Origin: Bacteroidales bacterium
Lineage (GTDB): Bacteria > Bacteroidota > Bacteroidia > Bacteroidales > GCA-2748055
Length of the DNA stretch: 64,000 bases
NCBI GenBank assembly: GCA_023138875.1
Contig: JAGLOO010000055.1
Span: 25,923-89,922 of the forward strand
Direction: 5' to 3'
In this document: positions 25,166 through 34,504 of the stretch, in pieces
Numbering within the stretch: the stretch's first letter is position 1
How the letters are laid out: every line of letters starts with the position of its first letter
Translations under genes and position numbers: made by a program
Notes under the pieces: generated by a model
The model's input: only the letters and a program-made list of their open reading frames with translations
Database searches by the model: none
What the model was told of the DNA's origin: nothing

Positions 25166-26518
25166 TTAATCCAGGTTATGTTTCTTAATAAACTCATCCA
25201 GCAATCCGGCCAGGTTGGGTTCGCCAATTTCCTGAAGGTCATAATATACCCTTGTATTTGGTTTCTTGATATCAATCACACGGTTCAGATCAATGGGAGT
25301 ACCAATCACCACCGTGTCGCAGTCGGAACTGTTAATGGTGGTTTCCAGGTCTTTTAATTGCTCCTCTCCATAACCCATGGCTGGTAACAGGGTTCCGATT
25401 TCCGGATAGATCTCGAACGTTTCGGATAACTTACCGACCGTAAATGGCCTGGGATCCACAAGCTCCGAGGCTCCGAATTTCCGTGCGGCAACTACTCCGG
25501 CACCAATCTTCATTTCACCGTGTGTGAGGGTAGGTCCGTCTTCCACAACGAGCACCCTTTTCCCTTTGATAAGTTCAGGATTGTCCACCCTGATAGGAGA
25601 TGCACCATCGATCACAGTGGCACCGGGATTGACCTTTTCAATGCTTTCACGGACTATCTGTATGCCTTCAGGAGAGGCGCTGTCCATTTTATTGATGATA
25701 ACGATATCGGAAATTCTCAATACAATTTCTCCCGGGTAATATGACAGTTCATGCCCGGCTCTGTGGGGATCCACCACACCTATGGTAAGATCGGGTTTAT
25801 AAAAAGGGAAATCATTGTTCCCGCCATCCCAGAGGATTACATCGCAGCCCTCCGGATCATTTTCTGCGGCGCGGACAATAGCCTCATAATCCACCCCGGC
25901 ATAGATCACATTGCCTCTGACCACATGTGGTTCATACTCTTCCATCTCTTCAATGGTGCACTTGTGCATGTTAAGATCATCAATGGTGGCAAATCGCTGA
26001 ACTTTCTGGGCAACAAGGTCACCATAGGGCATAGGATGCCTGATGGCGACCACCTTTAAACCTTTTTCCATGAGTTGTTCGATCACCCTTCTTGAAGTCT
26101 GGCTCTTCCCACAGCCGGTTCTTACCGCACAGATGGCTATTACCGGTTTTGTACTCTTGATCATTGTGTCATTGGTTCCCAGCAGAACAAAGTTGGCGCC
26201 AGCAGCATTGACCACTGCTCCAATACTCATTACTTTCTGGTATGGGAGGTCACTGTAAGAAAAAACGCATGTTTTAGCCTGCAACTCTTTGATCAACCTT
26301 GGAAGATGCTCCTCGGCATAGATTGGAATCCCATCAGGGTACAATGCCCCGGAAAGCTCCGCAGGGTATTTACGTCCGTCAATATCGGGAATCTGTGTTG
26401 CCGTAAAAGCAACTACATTATACTCCTCATTGTCCCTGAAATATGTGTTGAAATTGTGAAAATCCCTTCCTGCAGCTCCAATAATGATTATATTCTTTCT
26501 GGTCATATCTTTTATCAT
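25166..26518 (-). CDS. Cyclic 2,3-diphosphoglycerate synthetase homologue
   Basis: The 450-residue protein matches COG2403. An N-terminal Rossmann-like half has NIIIIGAAGRDFHNF, and a P-loop GTPase-like half has ICAVRTGCGKSQTSR (about 128-142) and IVIINKMDSA. Methanogen relatives make cyclic 2,3-diphosphoglycerate, a thermoprotectant. Bacterial homologues are common and unproven, and may be GTPases with other roles. The ATG at 26518 is supported by a short leader. The gene is divergent from the ACP phosphodiesterase. Confidence 0.75.
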   Translation of the reverse strand: MIKDMTRKNIIIIGAAGRDFHNFNTYFRDNEEYNVVAFTATQIPDIDGRKYPAELSGALYPDGIPIYAEEHLPRLIKELQAKTCVFSYSDLPYQKVMSIGAVVNAAGANFVLLGTNDTMIKSTKPVIAICAVRTGCGKSQTSRRVIEQLMEKGLKVVAIRHPMPYGDLVAQKVQRFATIDDLNMHKCTIEEMEEYEPHVVRGNVIYAGVDYEAIVRAAENDPEGCDVILWDGGNNDFPFYKPDLTIGVVDPHRAGHELSYYPGEIVLRISDIVIINKMDSASPEGIQIVRESIEKVNPGATVIDGASPIRVDNPELIKGKRVLVVEDGPTLTHGEMKIGAGVVAARKFGASELVDPRPFTVGKLSETFEIYPEIGTLLPAMGYGEEQLKDLETTINSSDCDTVVIGTPIDLNRVIDIKKPNTRVYYDLQEIGEPNLAGLLDEFIKKHNLD

Positions 26519-26731
26519 TAGAAATTGAAATCATCAAATTTATAGGAATATATGAATGGGAATACCGAATATGCTGTATAATAGCTTTACCGAAGAGCAT
26601 TAAATTAATATATAGTAAATCAGCACATTAGGGTATGGCCAGGTGTTTTGATGTCAAGAATGTGTTAAATAAAAGCATCAATTAGAACATCTTGTTTACT
26701 ATTGCGTAATATTAATATTGGAATTTTCGAA

Positions 26732-26739
26732 TAGTTTTG
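26732..26739 (+). promoter_or_regulatory. Candidate -7 box for the ACP phosphodiesterase gene
   Basis: TAGTTTTG fits TAnnTTTG exactly and lies 25 bases before the GTG start at 26765. A clear TTTG -33 element at the usual spacing is not seen. The surrounding 240 bases are AT-rich divergent promoter sequence. Confidence 0.3.
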
Positions 26740-26764
26740 TTGAAATTCAAATAATCAATTGCGG

Positions 26765-27382
26765 GTGAATTTTCTTGCACATACTTACCTGTCGGGATGC
26801 AATGAAGATATCATTGTAGGTAATTTCATGGGTGATTATGTGAAAGGGAGGAACTACATGCTTTTCCCGGAACTGGTGAAGAAAGGGATTCTGATCCACC
26901 GCGATATTGACTCCTTCACAGATATGCATCCCATCACCAGTAGAGGCAAACGACGAGTTGCGGATAAATATCACAAGTACGCGGGGATCGTTATCGATAT
27001 TTTTTATGATCATTTTCTTGCTTCACAGTGGGACAGGTTTTCTACACTGCCGCTCAATGAATTCGTAAACCGGACCTATGATCTCCTGAAAAGGAATTAT
27101 ACAGTATTGCCAGAGGCTGTAAAGAGATGGTTCCCCACATTTCTTGAGAACAACTGGATGATGGCATATCAGACTGTTGATGGAATTGAACTGGTCCTGG
27201 AACGCATGGCAGCAAACACCTCCCTGCCCAATCACGCCGAATATGCGGTGGAAGTATTAAGGGATCGCTATCCCAGCTTTCAGGAGGATTTCCAGGAGTT
27301 TTTCCCGTTGATTATTCAATTCCTGGAAGAAAAATACGGGATCGATATTATTGAGCAGAGAGCAGGATACCCCGGCTGCTAA
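26765..27382 (+). CDS. Acyl-carrier-protein phosphodiesterase (AcpH, DUF479)
   Basis: The GTG at 26765 yields a start of MNFLAHTYLSG, the standard opening of AcpH. The TTG at 26759 adds two codons and was rejected. The 205-residue helical protein shows GNFMGDYVKG, IHRDIDSFTDMHP and IDIFYDHFLA, which hold the His and Asp residues of the HD-type active site. The enzyme removes phosphopantetheine from ACP. Its stop overlaps that of the convergent KamA-family gene by three bases. Confidence 0.8.
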   Translation: MNFLAHTYLSGCNEDIIVGNFMGDYVKGRNYMLFPELVKKGILIHRDIDSFTDMHPITSRGKRRVADKYHKYAGIVIDIFYDHFLASQWDRFSTLPLNEFVNRTYDLLKRNYTVLPEAVKRWFPTFLENNWMMAYQTVDGIELVLERMAANTSLPNHAEYAVEVLRDRYPSFQEDFQEFFPLIIQFLEEKYGIDIIEQRAGYPGC

Positions 27383-28731
27383 GCGTATTGTTTATTATCT
27401 GTGTTCAGTATATGGCCGGGAAGCTTGTCGACCTTCACCAGTTTGTTGTATTCCTTTTCAAAGAAAAACCCGGATGCTCCAAAGGCTGGTACAAGGTCAT
27501 CCAGCCATTGTGCTTCAGGATCGAATGCTGCGAAAAATGGTTGTCCAACCCAATCGGGATTTCTGCCCTGCAGAAACTCAAGGACAAATACTTTTTCACC
27601 CTGTACCTTGGTAATACCGACAATGCGAACCTTACCCGGACCGGCTGACATGCTGGGACCCCTTACGGTGCGACATATGCCACTCACCTGTTTATAGGCT
27701 TCATTGAATATATGGCTTGACTGTTTCAGGGTAACTCCAAAATAAGATTGCGCACCTGTATCCCTGGCAACAAACATGTAGTATGGAACCATTCCCATTT
27801 CTACCTGTGTGCGCCACATGGTGGACCATACCTGCGGGTCATCGTTGATGTGCTTCAGCAGGGGTGATTGTGTACGTATCTGAGCGCCTGTACTTCTTAT
27901 TCTGCTTACTGCTTCACGAATGGCATCCGTCTCAAGTTCCCGGTGGTGGTTGAAGTGAGCCATAAAGGCCAGGTGAATGCCCCGGTCAGATACTTTTCGA
28001 AACAATTCCAGTAAATGATCCGAATCCGGATCTGTAAGATACCTGTATGGCCAGAATGAAAGAGATTTGGTTCCTATACGAATGGTCTTTAATTGTGGGA
28101 GATCTGCATACAGTATGGCATCGATATATTTTTCCAGTACTGAGGCTTTCATAACCATTGGATCACCACCGGTAAACAGGATATCCGAAATGGATGGATT
28201 TTCCTTCAGATAGGAAACCACCAGGCCCGGTTGCTTCATAGTAAACTTAAGCTCATTCAGCCCGGTGAACTGGGGCCACCTGAAGCAAAAGGTGCAATAG
28301 GCATGACAGGTCTGACCCTGGCTGGGAAAAAACAACATGGTTTCACGGTACTTGTGCTGGATCCCGGTCAGCTTCTCACCCTTAAGGGTAGGTACGTTAT
28401 GCTCCAGTTGTCCGGCGGGGTGAGGGTTAAGGGTCAATCTCAATTCGTTGACATACCTGGCCAGGTCAGTTTTACTGGCATTTTTCTCCACCATCTCCGT
28501 AAGGGTCCTGAACTGTGGAGGCCGTAACATGGATTTCTGAGGGAAATTGAGGATGAACAAGGGGTCATTCTTATAATTATCCCAATCAATCAACTCATTG
28601 ACCACATAATTATTGGTTTTGAACGGAAGTACTTCGGACACAATATTGATGGCCTGGATCTGGCTCTGGCTTAACCGTCCATACGCAGGGATCTTATTTA
28701 AATTATGTCTCGCATATGCTTGAAACTTCAT
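27379..28731 (-). CDS. KamA-family radical-SAM aminomutase-like protein
   Basis: The 450-residue protein has the radical-SAM cysteine motif CHAYCTFC (CX3CX2C) in the usual region (about 165), followed by LFTGGDPM for S-adenosylmethionine and a pyridoxal-phosphate type core. It lies in the lysine 2,3-aminomutase (KamA/EpmB) group. The substrate is not clear: it is shorter than clostridial KamA at the C-terminus, and no lysine-fermentation genes are near. A second, much longer KamA-family protein is at 44495-46681. The promoter at 28778-28808 serves it. Confidence 0.8.
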   Translation of the reverse strand: MKFQAYARHNLNKIPAYGRLSQSQIQAINIVSEVLPFKTNNYVVNELIDWDNYKNDPLFILNFPQKSMLRPPQFRTLTEMVEKNASKTDLARYVNELRLTLNPHPAGQLEHNVPTLKGEKLTGIQHKYRETMLFFPSQGQTCHAYCTFCFRWPQFTGLNELKFTMKQPGLVVSYLKENPSISDILFTGGDPMVMKASVLEKYIDAILYADLPQLKTIRIGTKSLSFWPYRYLTDPDSDHLLELFRKVSDRGIHLAFMAHFNHHRELETDAIREAVSRIRSTGAQIRTQSPLLKHINDDPQVWSTMWRTQVEMGMVPYYMFVARDTGAQSYFGVTLKQSSHIFNEAYKQVSGICRTVRGPSMSAGPGKVRIVGITKVQGEKVFVLEFLQGRNPDWVGQPFFAAFDPEAQWLDDLVPAFGASGFFFEKEYNKLVKVDKLPGHILNTDNKQYA

Positions 28732-28777
28732 AAGAACTCCTTCCCGATTTTCGCTGGTGGTTTTTTCCAGCGGATTG

Positions 28778-28808
28778 CAAAGTTACAAAAAAAAGAGGAG
28801 AATTAAAA
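28778..28808 (-). promoter_or_regulatory. Bacteroidota-type promoter for the KamA-family gene
   Basis: On the minus strand TAACTTTG (28778-28785) is an exact TAnnTTTG box. A TTTT -33 element (28805-28808) lies exactly 19 bases upstream. Transcription would start near 28771 and give a leader of about 40 bases to the ATG at 28731. Confidence 0.55.
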
Positions 28809-28855
28809 GTAATGTCCCTGTCACGAAGCATAATGTAACATAGAATTAACGCGGG

Positions 28856-30280
28856 TTACCTGAGTAATTCAAGCCGGTTTGCATCCAGTCTGAGGAAGAT
28901 AAACAGGAACATGGTAAAGGCCCAGAGAGAGGAGCCTCCGTAACTGAAAAATGGCAATGGAATACCGATCACCGGCAGTAGTCCGATCGTCATACCGATG
29001 TTGATCATGAAATGTGTAAACAGGATGGAAATAAAGCCATAGCCAAAGATCCGGCTGAAGGAAGAGCGCTGTCTTTCTGCGAGCATAACCATTCTTAACA
29101 GGAGTCCCACATAAAGTAGAATGATAAAAGTTGTGCCGAGGAATCCCCACTCTTCACCCACGGTGCAAAAAATAAAATCGGTGCTTTGTTCGGGTACAAA
29201 ATGTAATTTGGTCTGGGTGCCATTCAGGTACCCTTTTCCAGAAAAACCGCCTGAGCCTATGGCAATTTTTGACTGGTTCACATTGTATCCAACGCCCTGG
29301 GGATCATCCTCTATTCCCAGTGTTACATAAATCCTGTGTTGCTGGTGAGGCTTCAGGATACTGTTCATGGCAAAATCAACTGAAATGATAAATGCAATGG
29401 CTATGACCAGGCCAGCCAGGATTTTCATATGACCGAATTCCCTTGTGTTAACGCCTTTTATTGCCAGTATAATGGAGGTTGGAATGACGGCAGCCAGGCC
29501 CAGGATGAACAGGGAATAATCAGTTTCAATAAAATAATTGATCCCATAAAGCATCCCGAATAAGCCGGCTGTCCAGGCAGCTTTTATCGCGGTCTTTTTA
29601 AGTGATTTTGCCGCAAACATGTATATGATAAGACTCACAACGACAAGGATGAGCAATATAAGCGCCTTGTCCAGTAATATAGAGGCAAAGAACAGGAACC
29701 CCAGCGCAGCAAGCATCAGCATAGTATTTGCTGAGAATCCCTCTCTGAACAGGACGAAGATGAACGCAAAATAGACCAGTGCGGATCCAAGGTCGGGTTG
29801 AAGAAGGATCAGCAGGGGGGGGGCCAGGATGATCAGTCCGGTTTGTATCAGGTGTAAAAATTTCTTTATGTTATAGTTATGGGAGGTCATCAGGTTGGCC
29901 AGCGCAAGGGCGGTAATGGGTTTGGCAAACTCAGAGGGTTGGAGCTGGAATCCACCGATGACGAACCAGCTTTTTGCACCATTGATCTCCTTCCCGAATA
30001 CCAGGACACCCATCAGGATCAGGATAAGAATGGCATAGAGGAAATAGGAAAAATAGATATAAAACTTCGCATCAAGAATGAACAGGAGCAGTGCAAGCAG
30101 GATGGAGGCCCCGATCCATATGAGCTGTTTCCCGAAACGTTGCGACAGGTCGAATACTCCTGTGTCGGCTTCCATGACATTGGCCGAATAGATATTCATC
30201 CAGCCGAAGGCCATCATAATCAGCCAGATTGAAATGGAGATCCAGTCGATATTTGCATATATGTTATTCCTGTGTACCAT
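28856..30280 (-). CDS. rodA: RodA rod-shape peptidoglycan polymerase
   Basis: A 474-residue SEDS-family protein with about ten membrane helices. The C-terminal end carries GIPLPFFSYGGSS, typical of RodA/FtsW, and the middle has LQPSEFAKP and LLQPDLGSA. It polymerises glycan strands from lipid II for elongation together with PBP2. A stretch of extra hydrophobic residues near the middle makes it longer than the roughly 370-residue E. coli protein. The ATG at 30280 lies 17 bases inside mrdA, so translation is coupled. Confidence 0.9.
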   Translation of the reverse strand: MVHRNNIYANIDWISISIWLIMMAFGWMNIYSANVMEADTGVFDLSQRFGKQLIWIGASILLALLLFILDAKFYIYFSYFLYAILILILMGVLVFGKEINGAKSWFVIGGFQLQPSEFAKPITALALANLMTSHNYNIKKFLHLIQTGLIILAPPLLILLQPDLGSALVYFAFIFVLFREGFSANTMLMLAALGFLFFASILLDKALILLILVVVSLIIYMFAAKSLKKTAIKAAWTAGLFGMLYGINYFIETDYSLFILGLAAVIPTSIILAIKGVNTREFGHMKILAGLVIAIAFIISVDFAMNSILKPHQQHRIYVTLGIEDDPQGVGYNVNQSKIAIGSGGFSGKGYLNGTQTKLHFVPEQSTDFIFCTVGEEWGFLGTTFIILLYVGLLLRMVMLAERQRSSFSRIFGYGFISILFTHFMINIGMTIGLLPVIGIPLPFFSYGGSSLWAFTMFLFIFLRLDANRLELLR

Positions 30281-32123
30281 CGGTGCTATCCACGATTTGA
30301 GTTTTCATCACGGGCTGGACCAGTTGCATAACCCAGTTCTCATACCAGGTTCGTTTGATCTCTCCCGTAAGGTATTTTTCAATCATCAGGCTTGCGATGG
30401 GGGCAGCATAGGTGGTTCCGAAGCCCTGGTTTTCAACGTAGACCGCAATGGCAATTTGAGGATCATCTTTAGGTGCAAAGGCGATGAAGATGGAATGGTC
30501 ATTACCATGTGGATTCTCAGCTGTCCCTGTTTTCCCGCAAACCTGAATGCCCTGGATCTTCGCATTCCGTGCGGTGGAACCGGTACCTCCGTTCACTACC
30601 AGGTCCATTCCATCCACAATTGGAACAAAGTTGGCCGAGTCAATGGTAGCAAAGTGTTTTTCTGCATATATGGGATCAATGCTATTGACCCCTTCAATCT
30701 CCTTGATCAGATGAGGAATGAAATAATATCCCCTGTTTGCAATGATGGCAGTCATATTGGCCATCTGGATGGGCGTGATGAGCAACTCGCCCTGTCCTAT
30801 AGCCAGTGACCTTATCGTGAGATAATTCCAGCGACCCTCTCCGTAAATCCTGTTGTAATAGCCTGCTTCCGGAATGTTACCATTCAATTCATTGGTCAAT
30901 TCAATTCCAAGGGGCCGGGTAAATCCAAAGGAGAGCAGGTGCCTTCGCCAGTTTTCATATGAAAGAGCAGTATTATTGAATTTCGCATCCTGGAGTGTAC
31001 TTTTAAGAACATTGATGAAATATGTGTTACAGGAATTCTGCACCGCCTCTATAAGATTTAAAGGTGTGTCGTGCAGGTGACAACGTGTGTGAATATTTCC
31101 CACATAGAACCCGTAAAAGCAATTGTGTTCGGTGGATACCGAGATAACCTTCTCCTGCAGACCGATGAGCCCCATTATTGTTTTGAAGGTAGATCCGGGA
31201 GGATATTGTGCCATCAGGGCCCTGTTAAACAGGGGATTCAGTGTATCTGAGGCCAGCTCGCCAAATCGGGTTCTCAGGTTTCTACCCACCAGCAGATCGG
31301 GCGAGTAACTGGGAGCACTCACAAGTGCCAGCACTTCACCTGTGGAGGGTTCCAGGGCTACAATACTTCCCACATAGGGTGCTAACAATTTTTCACCATA
31401 CTCCTGGAGTGTTGCATCAAGGCTGATTTGCAGGTTTTTACCCACTTCTACCTGTACATCAAGTCGCCCTCCCTGGTAGGCCTCGATGGTTTGGTTATGC
31501 ACGTCTTTCAGAAAGATGTTCTTTCCTTTTTGTCCCCTCAAATAGGATTCATAGGCCTTTTCGATTCCTGAAACCCCTATGTAATCTCCAAGCTGGTAAT
31601 AAGGATCATTGTCGAGTACCTGACGGTCAACCTCCCCCACATATCCCAGAGCATGTGAAGCAATAGACCTGGTATACTTTCTCAGGGTACGGGTCTGAAC
31701 ATAAAAACCGGGATACTGGAACATCTTTTCCTGGAGCAGGGCTGAGTTTTTATAATTAACCTGTTTCATGAAGACCGATGGAACCCTATATGAATAGGAC
31801 TTTGCCGACTGAAGCCGTTCTTTCACACTTTCCATGGTAATCTCCAGCATCCTGCACAACTGGGTGGTATCAAATGGTTCAAGAAGGCGGGGAGTTACCA
31901 TGATATCATAAGCAGCCTGATTGTAAACCATGATCTCGCCGTTGCGATCATGTACCAATCCCCTGGCCGGATAGATGACCCTAACGCTCTGGGCATTGCT
32001 AAGGGCATACTGTGCATAGGATTTATCAAGGACCTGGATCTGGAATAATCTGCCAATAAAAACCAGGCCCACCAGAATAATTATAACAACAAAAACATAC
32101 CTTCTGTCAGTAAACTGATTCAT
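30264..32123 (-). CDS. mrdA: Penicillin-binding protein 2 (MrdA)
   Basis: The 619-residue transpeptidase has an N-terminal membrane anchor (about 9-27). A dimerisation region follows (GLVHDRNGEIMVYNQAAYDI), then the transpeptidase domain with the serine motif PPGSTFKT, SCNTYF and KTGTAENPHG. It cross-links peptidoglycan during elongation with RodA. It directly abuts mreD, and its end overlaps rodA. The length agrees with PBP2 in general. Confidence 0.92.
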   Translation of the reverse strand: MNQFTDRRYVFVVIIILVGLVFIGRLFQIQVLDKSYAQYALSNAQSVRVIYPARGLVHDRNGEIMVYNQAAYDIMVTPRLLEPFDTTQLCRMLEITMESVKERLQSAKSYSYRVPSVFMKQVNYKNSALLQEKMFQYPGFYVQTRTLRKYTRSIASHALGYVGEVDRQVLDNDPYYQLGDYIGVSGIEKAYESYLRGQKGKNIFLKDVHNQTIEAYQGGRLDVQVEVGKNLQISLDATLQEYGEKLLAPYVGSIVALEPSTGEVLALVSAPSYSPDLLVGRNLRTRFGELASDTLNPLFNRALMAQYPPGSTFKTIMGLIGLQEKVISVSTEHNCFYGFYVGNIHTRCHLHDTPLNLIEAVQNSCNTYFINVLKSTLQDAKFNNTALSYENWRRHLLSFGFTRPLGIELTNELNGNIPEAGYYNRIYGEGRWNYLTIRSLAIGQGELLITPIQMANMTAIIANRGYYFIPHLIKEIEGVNSIDPIYAEKHFATIDSANFVPIVDGMDLVVNGGTGSTARNAKIQGIQVCGKTGTAENPHGNDHSIFIAFAPKDDPQIAIAVYVENQGFGTTYAAPIASLMIEKYLTGEIKRTWYENWVMQLVQPVMKTQIVDSTDGTQE

Positions 32124-32627
32124 CTATTTCCGGAATACAAAATATTGGCTCAGTACGATGGTTGAGGCAGACAGGATTGAACTCAGGATCACCCTGAGCA
32201 AGGTACTTAAAAATTCTTTCAACTGGAATACTTCCAGGTAAAAGAGCATGAAGTGATGGATGACTACAATGATCAGTGTGTATTTCAGGAACCAATGAAA
32301 GCCGTAATAATGAATCCTGGGGAAAGTTTCGGATTCATATCCATCTCGTGGAGCCAGCAGATTCAGTAAGTATGGACGTATAAATACAACCATGACTGTA
32401 GCAGCGGTATGCATACCCGGGGTATTCTCAAAGAGATCAATGCCCATGCCAAGCATAAAGCCTGAAAGCAGCTGTATCCATCGTGGTGTTTCGAATGGCA
32501 TAAGGAGGATAAAAAGGAGATAAACATAGGGGACCATATACCCGTTGATCATCACATTGTCCATCACCAGTACCTGGATCAGGATCACCACAAAGAAACG
32601 GACGATATTTCTGGTCAGGATATACAT
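32124..32627 (-). CDS. mreD: MreD rod-shape membrane protein
   Basis: The 167-residue product has about five membrane helices and little else conserved, which is usual for MreD. LLSGFMLGMGIDLFENTPGMHTAAT is the recognisable segment. Identity rests on size, topology and position between mreC and mrdA. The ATG shares its A with the mreC stop codon (TAATG). Confidence 0.85.
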   Translation of the reverse strand: MYILTRNIVRFFVVILIQVLVMDNVMINGYMVPYVYLLFILLMPFETPRWIQLLSGFMLGMGIDLFENTPGMHTAATVMVVFIRPYLLNLLAPRDGYESETFPRIHYYGFHWFLKYTLIIVVIHHFMLFYLEVFQLKEFLSTLLRVILSSILSASTIVLSQYFVFRK

Positions 32628-33445
32628 TATCTGATTCGGTCCTCCAGGTTTTGCTGCTCTTCATGCTTGTAATTCCGGATCACATTCACGTGGAATAAAC
32701 TCTGGAAATTCGTTGAAAGCTTCACCCGAATATCGTAAAAATTACCTTTTTCCAGCGAATATGACTCAATGATTCCCACCTCAATCCCTTCCGGAAAAAT
32801 GGAAGAAAATCCACTTGTCAGGATGGTATCTCCTTTCGGGATCTCCAAATGAAAAGGTATTTCATTGAGTACTGCATAAAGGGGAGATTCCCCTTCCCAT
32901 CTAAGGATTCCGGCATAGTTGTTGGACTTGATTTTGACGCTTAACCTGAAATCCCTGTTTATTATGGGAATAACTGTGGCAAAGTTTCTGGAGGATTCAA
33001 GCACTATGCCAACCAGTCCATGGTCGGAGATGACTCCCATATCCTTAAAAACACCCTGTTTCTTCCCTTTGTTCAGAGTGATATAGTTGTATTGTTTGAA
33101 AACGCTGTTGTGAACGATCCGGGAAGGAACATAAAAATAGTGATATGGCTTTGTGAATTCACTGATGACGATGGTGCTGTCCATCTGCCCGGAAATACGG
33201 TCGAGCCTGTTTCTCAATTCCAGGTTTTCATCGACGAGTTGCTGGTTCACCCCCTTCAGGGACAGGTATTCCCTGGCACCATCCACTTTACTGAATATAT
33301 ACCCGGTCACCTGGCGGTTCAGGCCTATAATCCTGGATTTCTGGTAGCTACTGCCCTGGGCAATAAAGGTGATGGCAATTGTTTCAAGCAGGAGAAACAA
33401 CAGGAAGTTAGAATACTTCTGAATAAACCTGAGCAGCGTCTTCAT
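32627..33445 (-). CDS. mreC: MreC rod-shape periplasmic protein
   Basis: The 272-residue protein has one N-terminal membrane helix (about 12-30). A coiled coil of about 40 residues follows (LVDENLELRNRLDRIS), then the beta-rich MreC domain (YNYITLNKGKKQGV, KGDTILTSGFSSIFPEG). It links the MreB filament to the cell-wall enzymes. The start is the ATG at 33445, 19 bases after mreB ends. Confidence 0.9.
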   Translation of the reverse strand: MKTLLRFIQKYSNFLLFLLLETIAITFIAQGSSYQKSRIIGLNRQVTGYIFSKVDGAREYLSLKGVNQQLVDENLELRNRLDRISGQMDSTIVISEFTKPYHYFYVPSRIVHNSVFKQYNYITLNKGKKQGVFKDMGVISDHGLVGIVLESSRNFATVIPIINRDFRLSVKIKSNNYAGILRWEGESPLYAVLNEIPFHLEIPKGDTILTSGFSSIFPEGIEVGIIESYSLEKGNFYDIRVKLSTNFQSLFHVNVIRNYKHEEQQNLEDRIR

Positions 33446-33464
33446 ATTTTAAATACGATTCCTT

Positions 33465-34484
33465 TTAACGCATAAGGAAGGGGTACTTATCTACATTCCT
33501 GAGAGCTATTCCTGTTCCACGGGCAACGGCCTCGAGGGGGTCTTCCGCCACATGAAAAGGTATAGATATTTTGTCTGCGAGTCTTCTGTCCAGCCCCCTG
33601 AGCAGCGCACCTCCACCCGCCAGGTAAATCCCTTTGTTTACAATATCGGCATATAACTCGGGTGGAGTCTGTTCCAGTACAGATAGAATGGCTGTTTCAA
33701 CTTTTGAGATTGATTTGTCAAGACAGTGACCGATCTCCTGGTACGAGATGGGGATCTCTATGGGCAGAGCGGTCATCAGGTTAGGTCCCCTGACATAGAA
33801 ATCCTGTGGAGGATCATCCAGTTCCGGAAGTGCAGATCCTACCTGGATTTTTATCTCTTCAGCAGTGCGCTCCCCGATCTTGATGTTATGCTGGTGCCGC
33901 ATATATGTTTGAATATCACTCGTGAAAACATCACCAGCCATGCGAATGGACTGGTTGCACACAATTCCACCCAGGGCAATGACAGCAATTTCGGTGGTCC
34001 CTCCTCCGACATCTACTACCATGCATCCTTCGGGTGCTTCCACATCCAGACCGATACCGATTGCTGCTGCCATGGGTTCAAAGATCATATATATATCCCT
34101 GCCTCCTGCATGTTCTGAAGAATCCCGTACTGCCCGGCGTTCCACCTCGGTGCTGCCGGAGGGAATACAAAGGACCATTTTCAGTGAAGGAGTGAACAGC
34201 CTGCGTTTTGAATTGATCATCTTGATCATTCCCCTGATCATCATCTCTGCCGCCTGGAAATCGGCAATTACCCCATCACGCAGGGGCCGGATGGTCTTAA
34301 TGCCCTCGTGGGTCTTCCCATGCATCTGCCTGGCTTTTTCTCCGATTGCCACAAGTTTTCCTGAATGAGTGTCGATGGCGACAATGGAAGGCTCGTTCAC
34401 AACCACTTTATCATTGGAAATAATGATCGTATTTGCCGTACCCAGGTCCATCGCGAGTTCCTGCTGGAATGAAAACAGTCCCAT
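33465..34484 (-). CDS. mreB: MreB actin-like cell-shape protein
   Basis: The 339-residue protein carries MreB hallmarks: DLGTANT near the N-terminus for phosphate binding, VVDVGGGTTEIAVI for the second phosphate loop, and GIYLAGGGALLRGLD for adenosine binding. It forms filaments under the membrane that organise the elongation machinery. Gene order mreB-mreC-mreD-mrdA-rodA is complete and in the classical order. purH precedes it by 20 bases, so the operon may begin there. Confidence 0.95.
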   Translation of the reverse strand: MGLFSFQQELAMDLGTANTIIISNDKVVVNEPSIVAIDTHSGKLVAIGEKARQMHGKTHEGIKTIRPLRDGVIADFQAAEMMIRGMIKMINSKRRLFTPSLKMVLCIPSGSTEVERRAVRDSSEHAGGRDIYMIFEPMAAAIGIGLDVEAPEGCMVVDVGGGTTEIAVIALGGIVCNQSIRMAGDVFTSDIQTYMRHQHNIKIGERTAEEIKIQVGSALPELDDPPQDFYVRGPNLMTALPIEIPISYQEIGHCLDKSISKVETAILSVLEQTPPELYADIVNKGIYLAGGGALLRGLDRRLADKISIPFHVAEDPLEAVARGTGIALRNVDKYPFLMR

Positions 34485-34504
34485 ATAATTCGTTTGTTAA
34501 ATTA

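Noticed and set aside
33020..33475. 151-residue plus-strand open frame
   Set aside because: Antisense to mreC and the mreB-mreC junction, with no recognisable domain.
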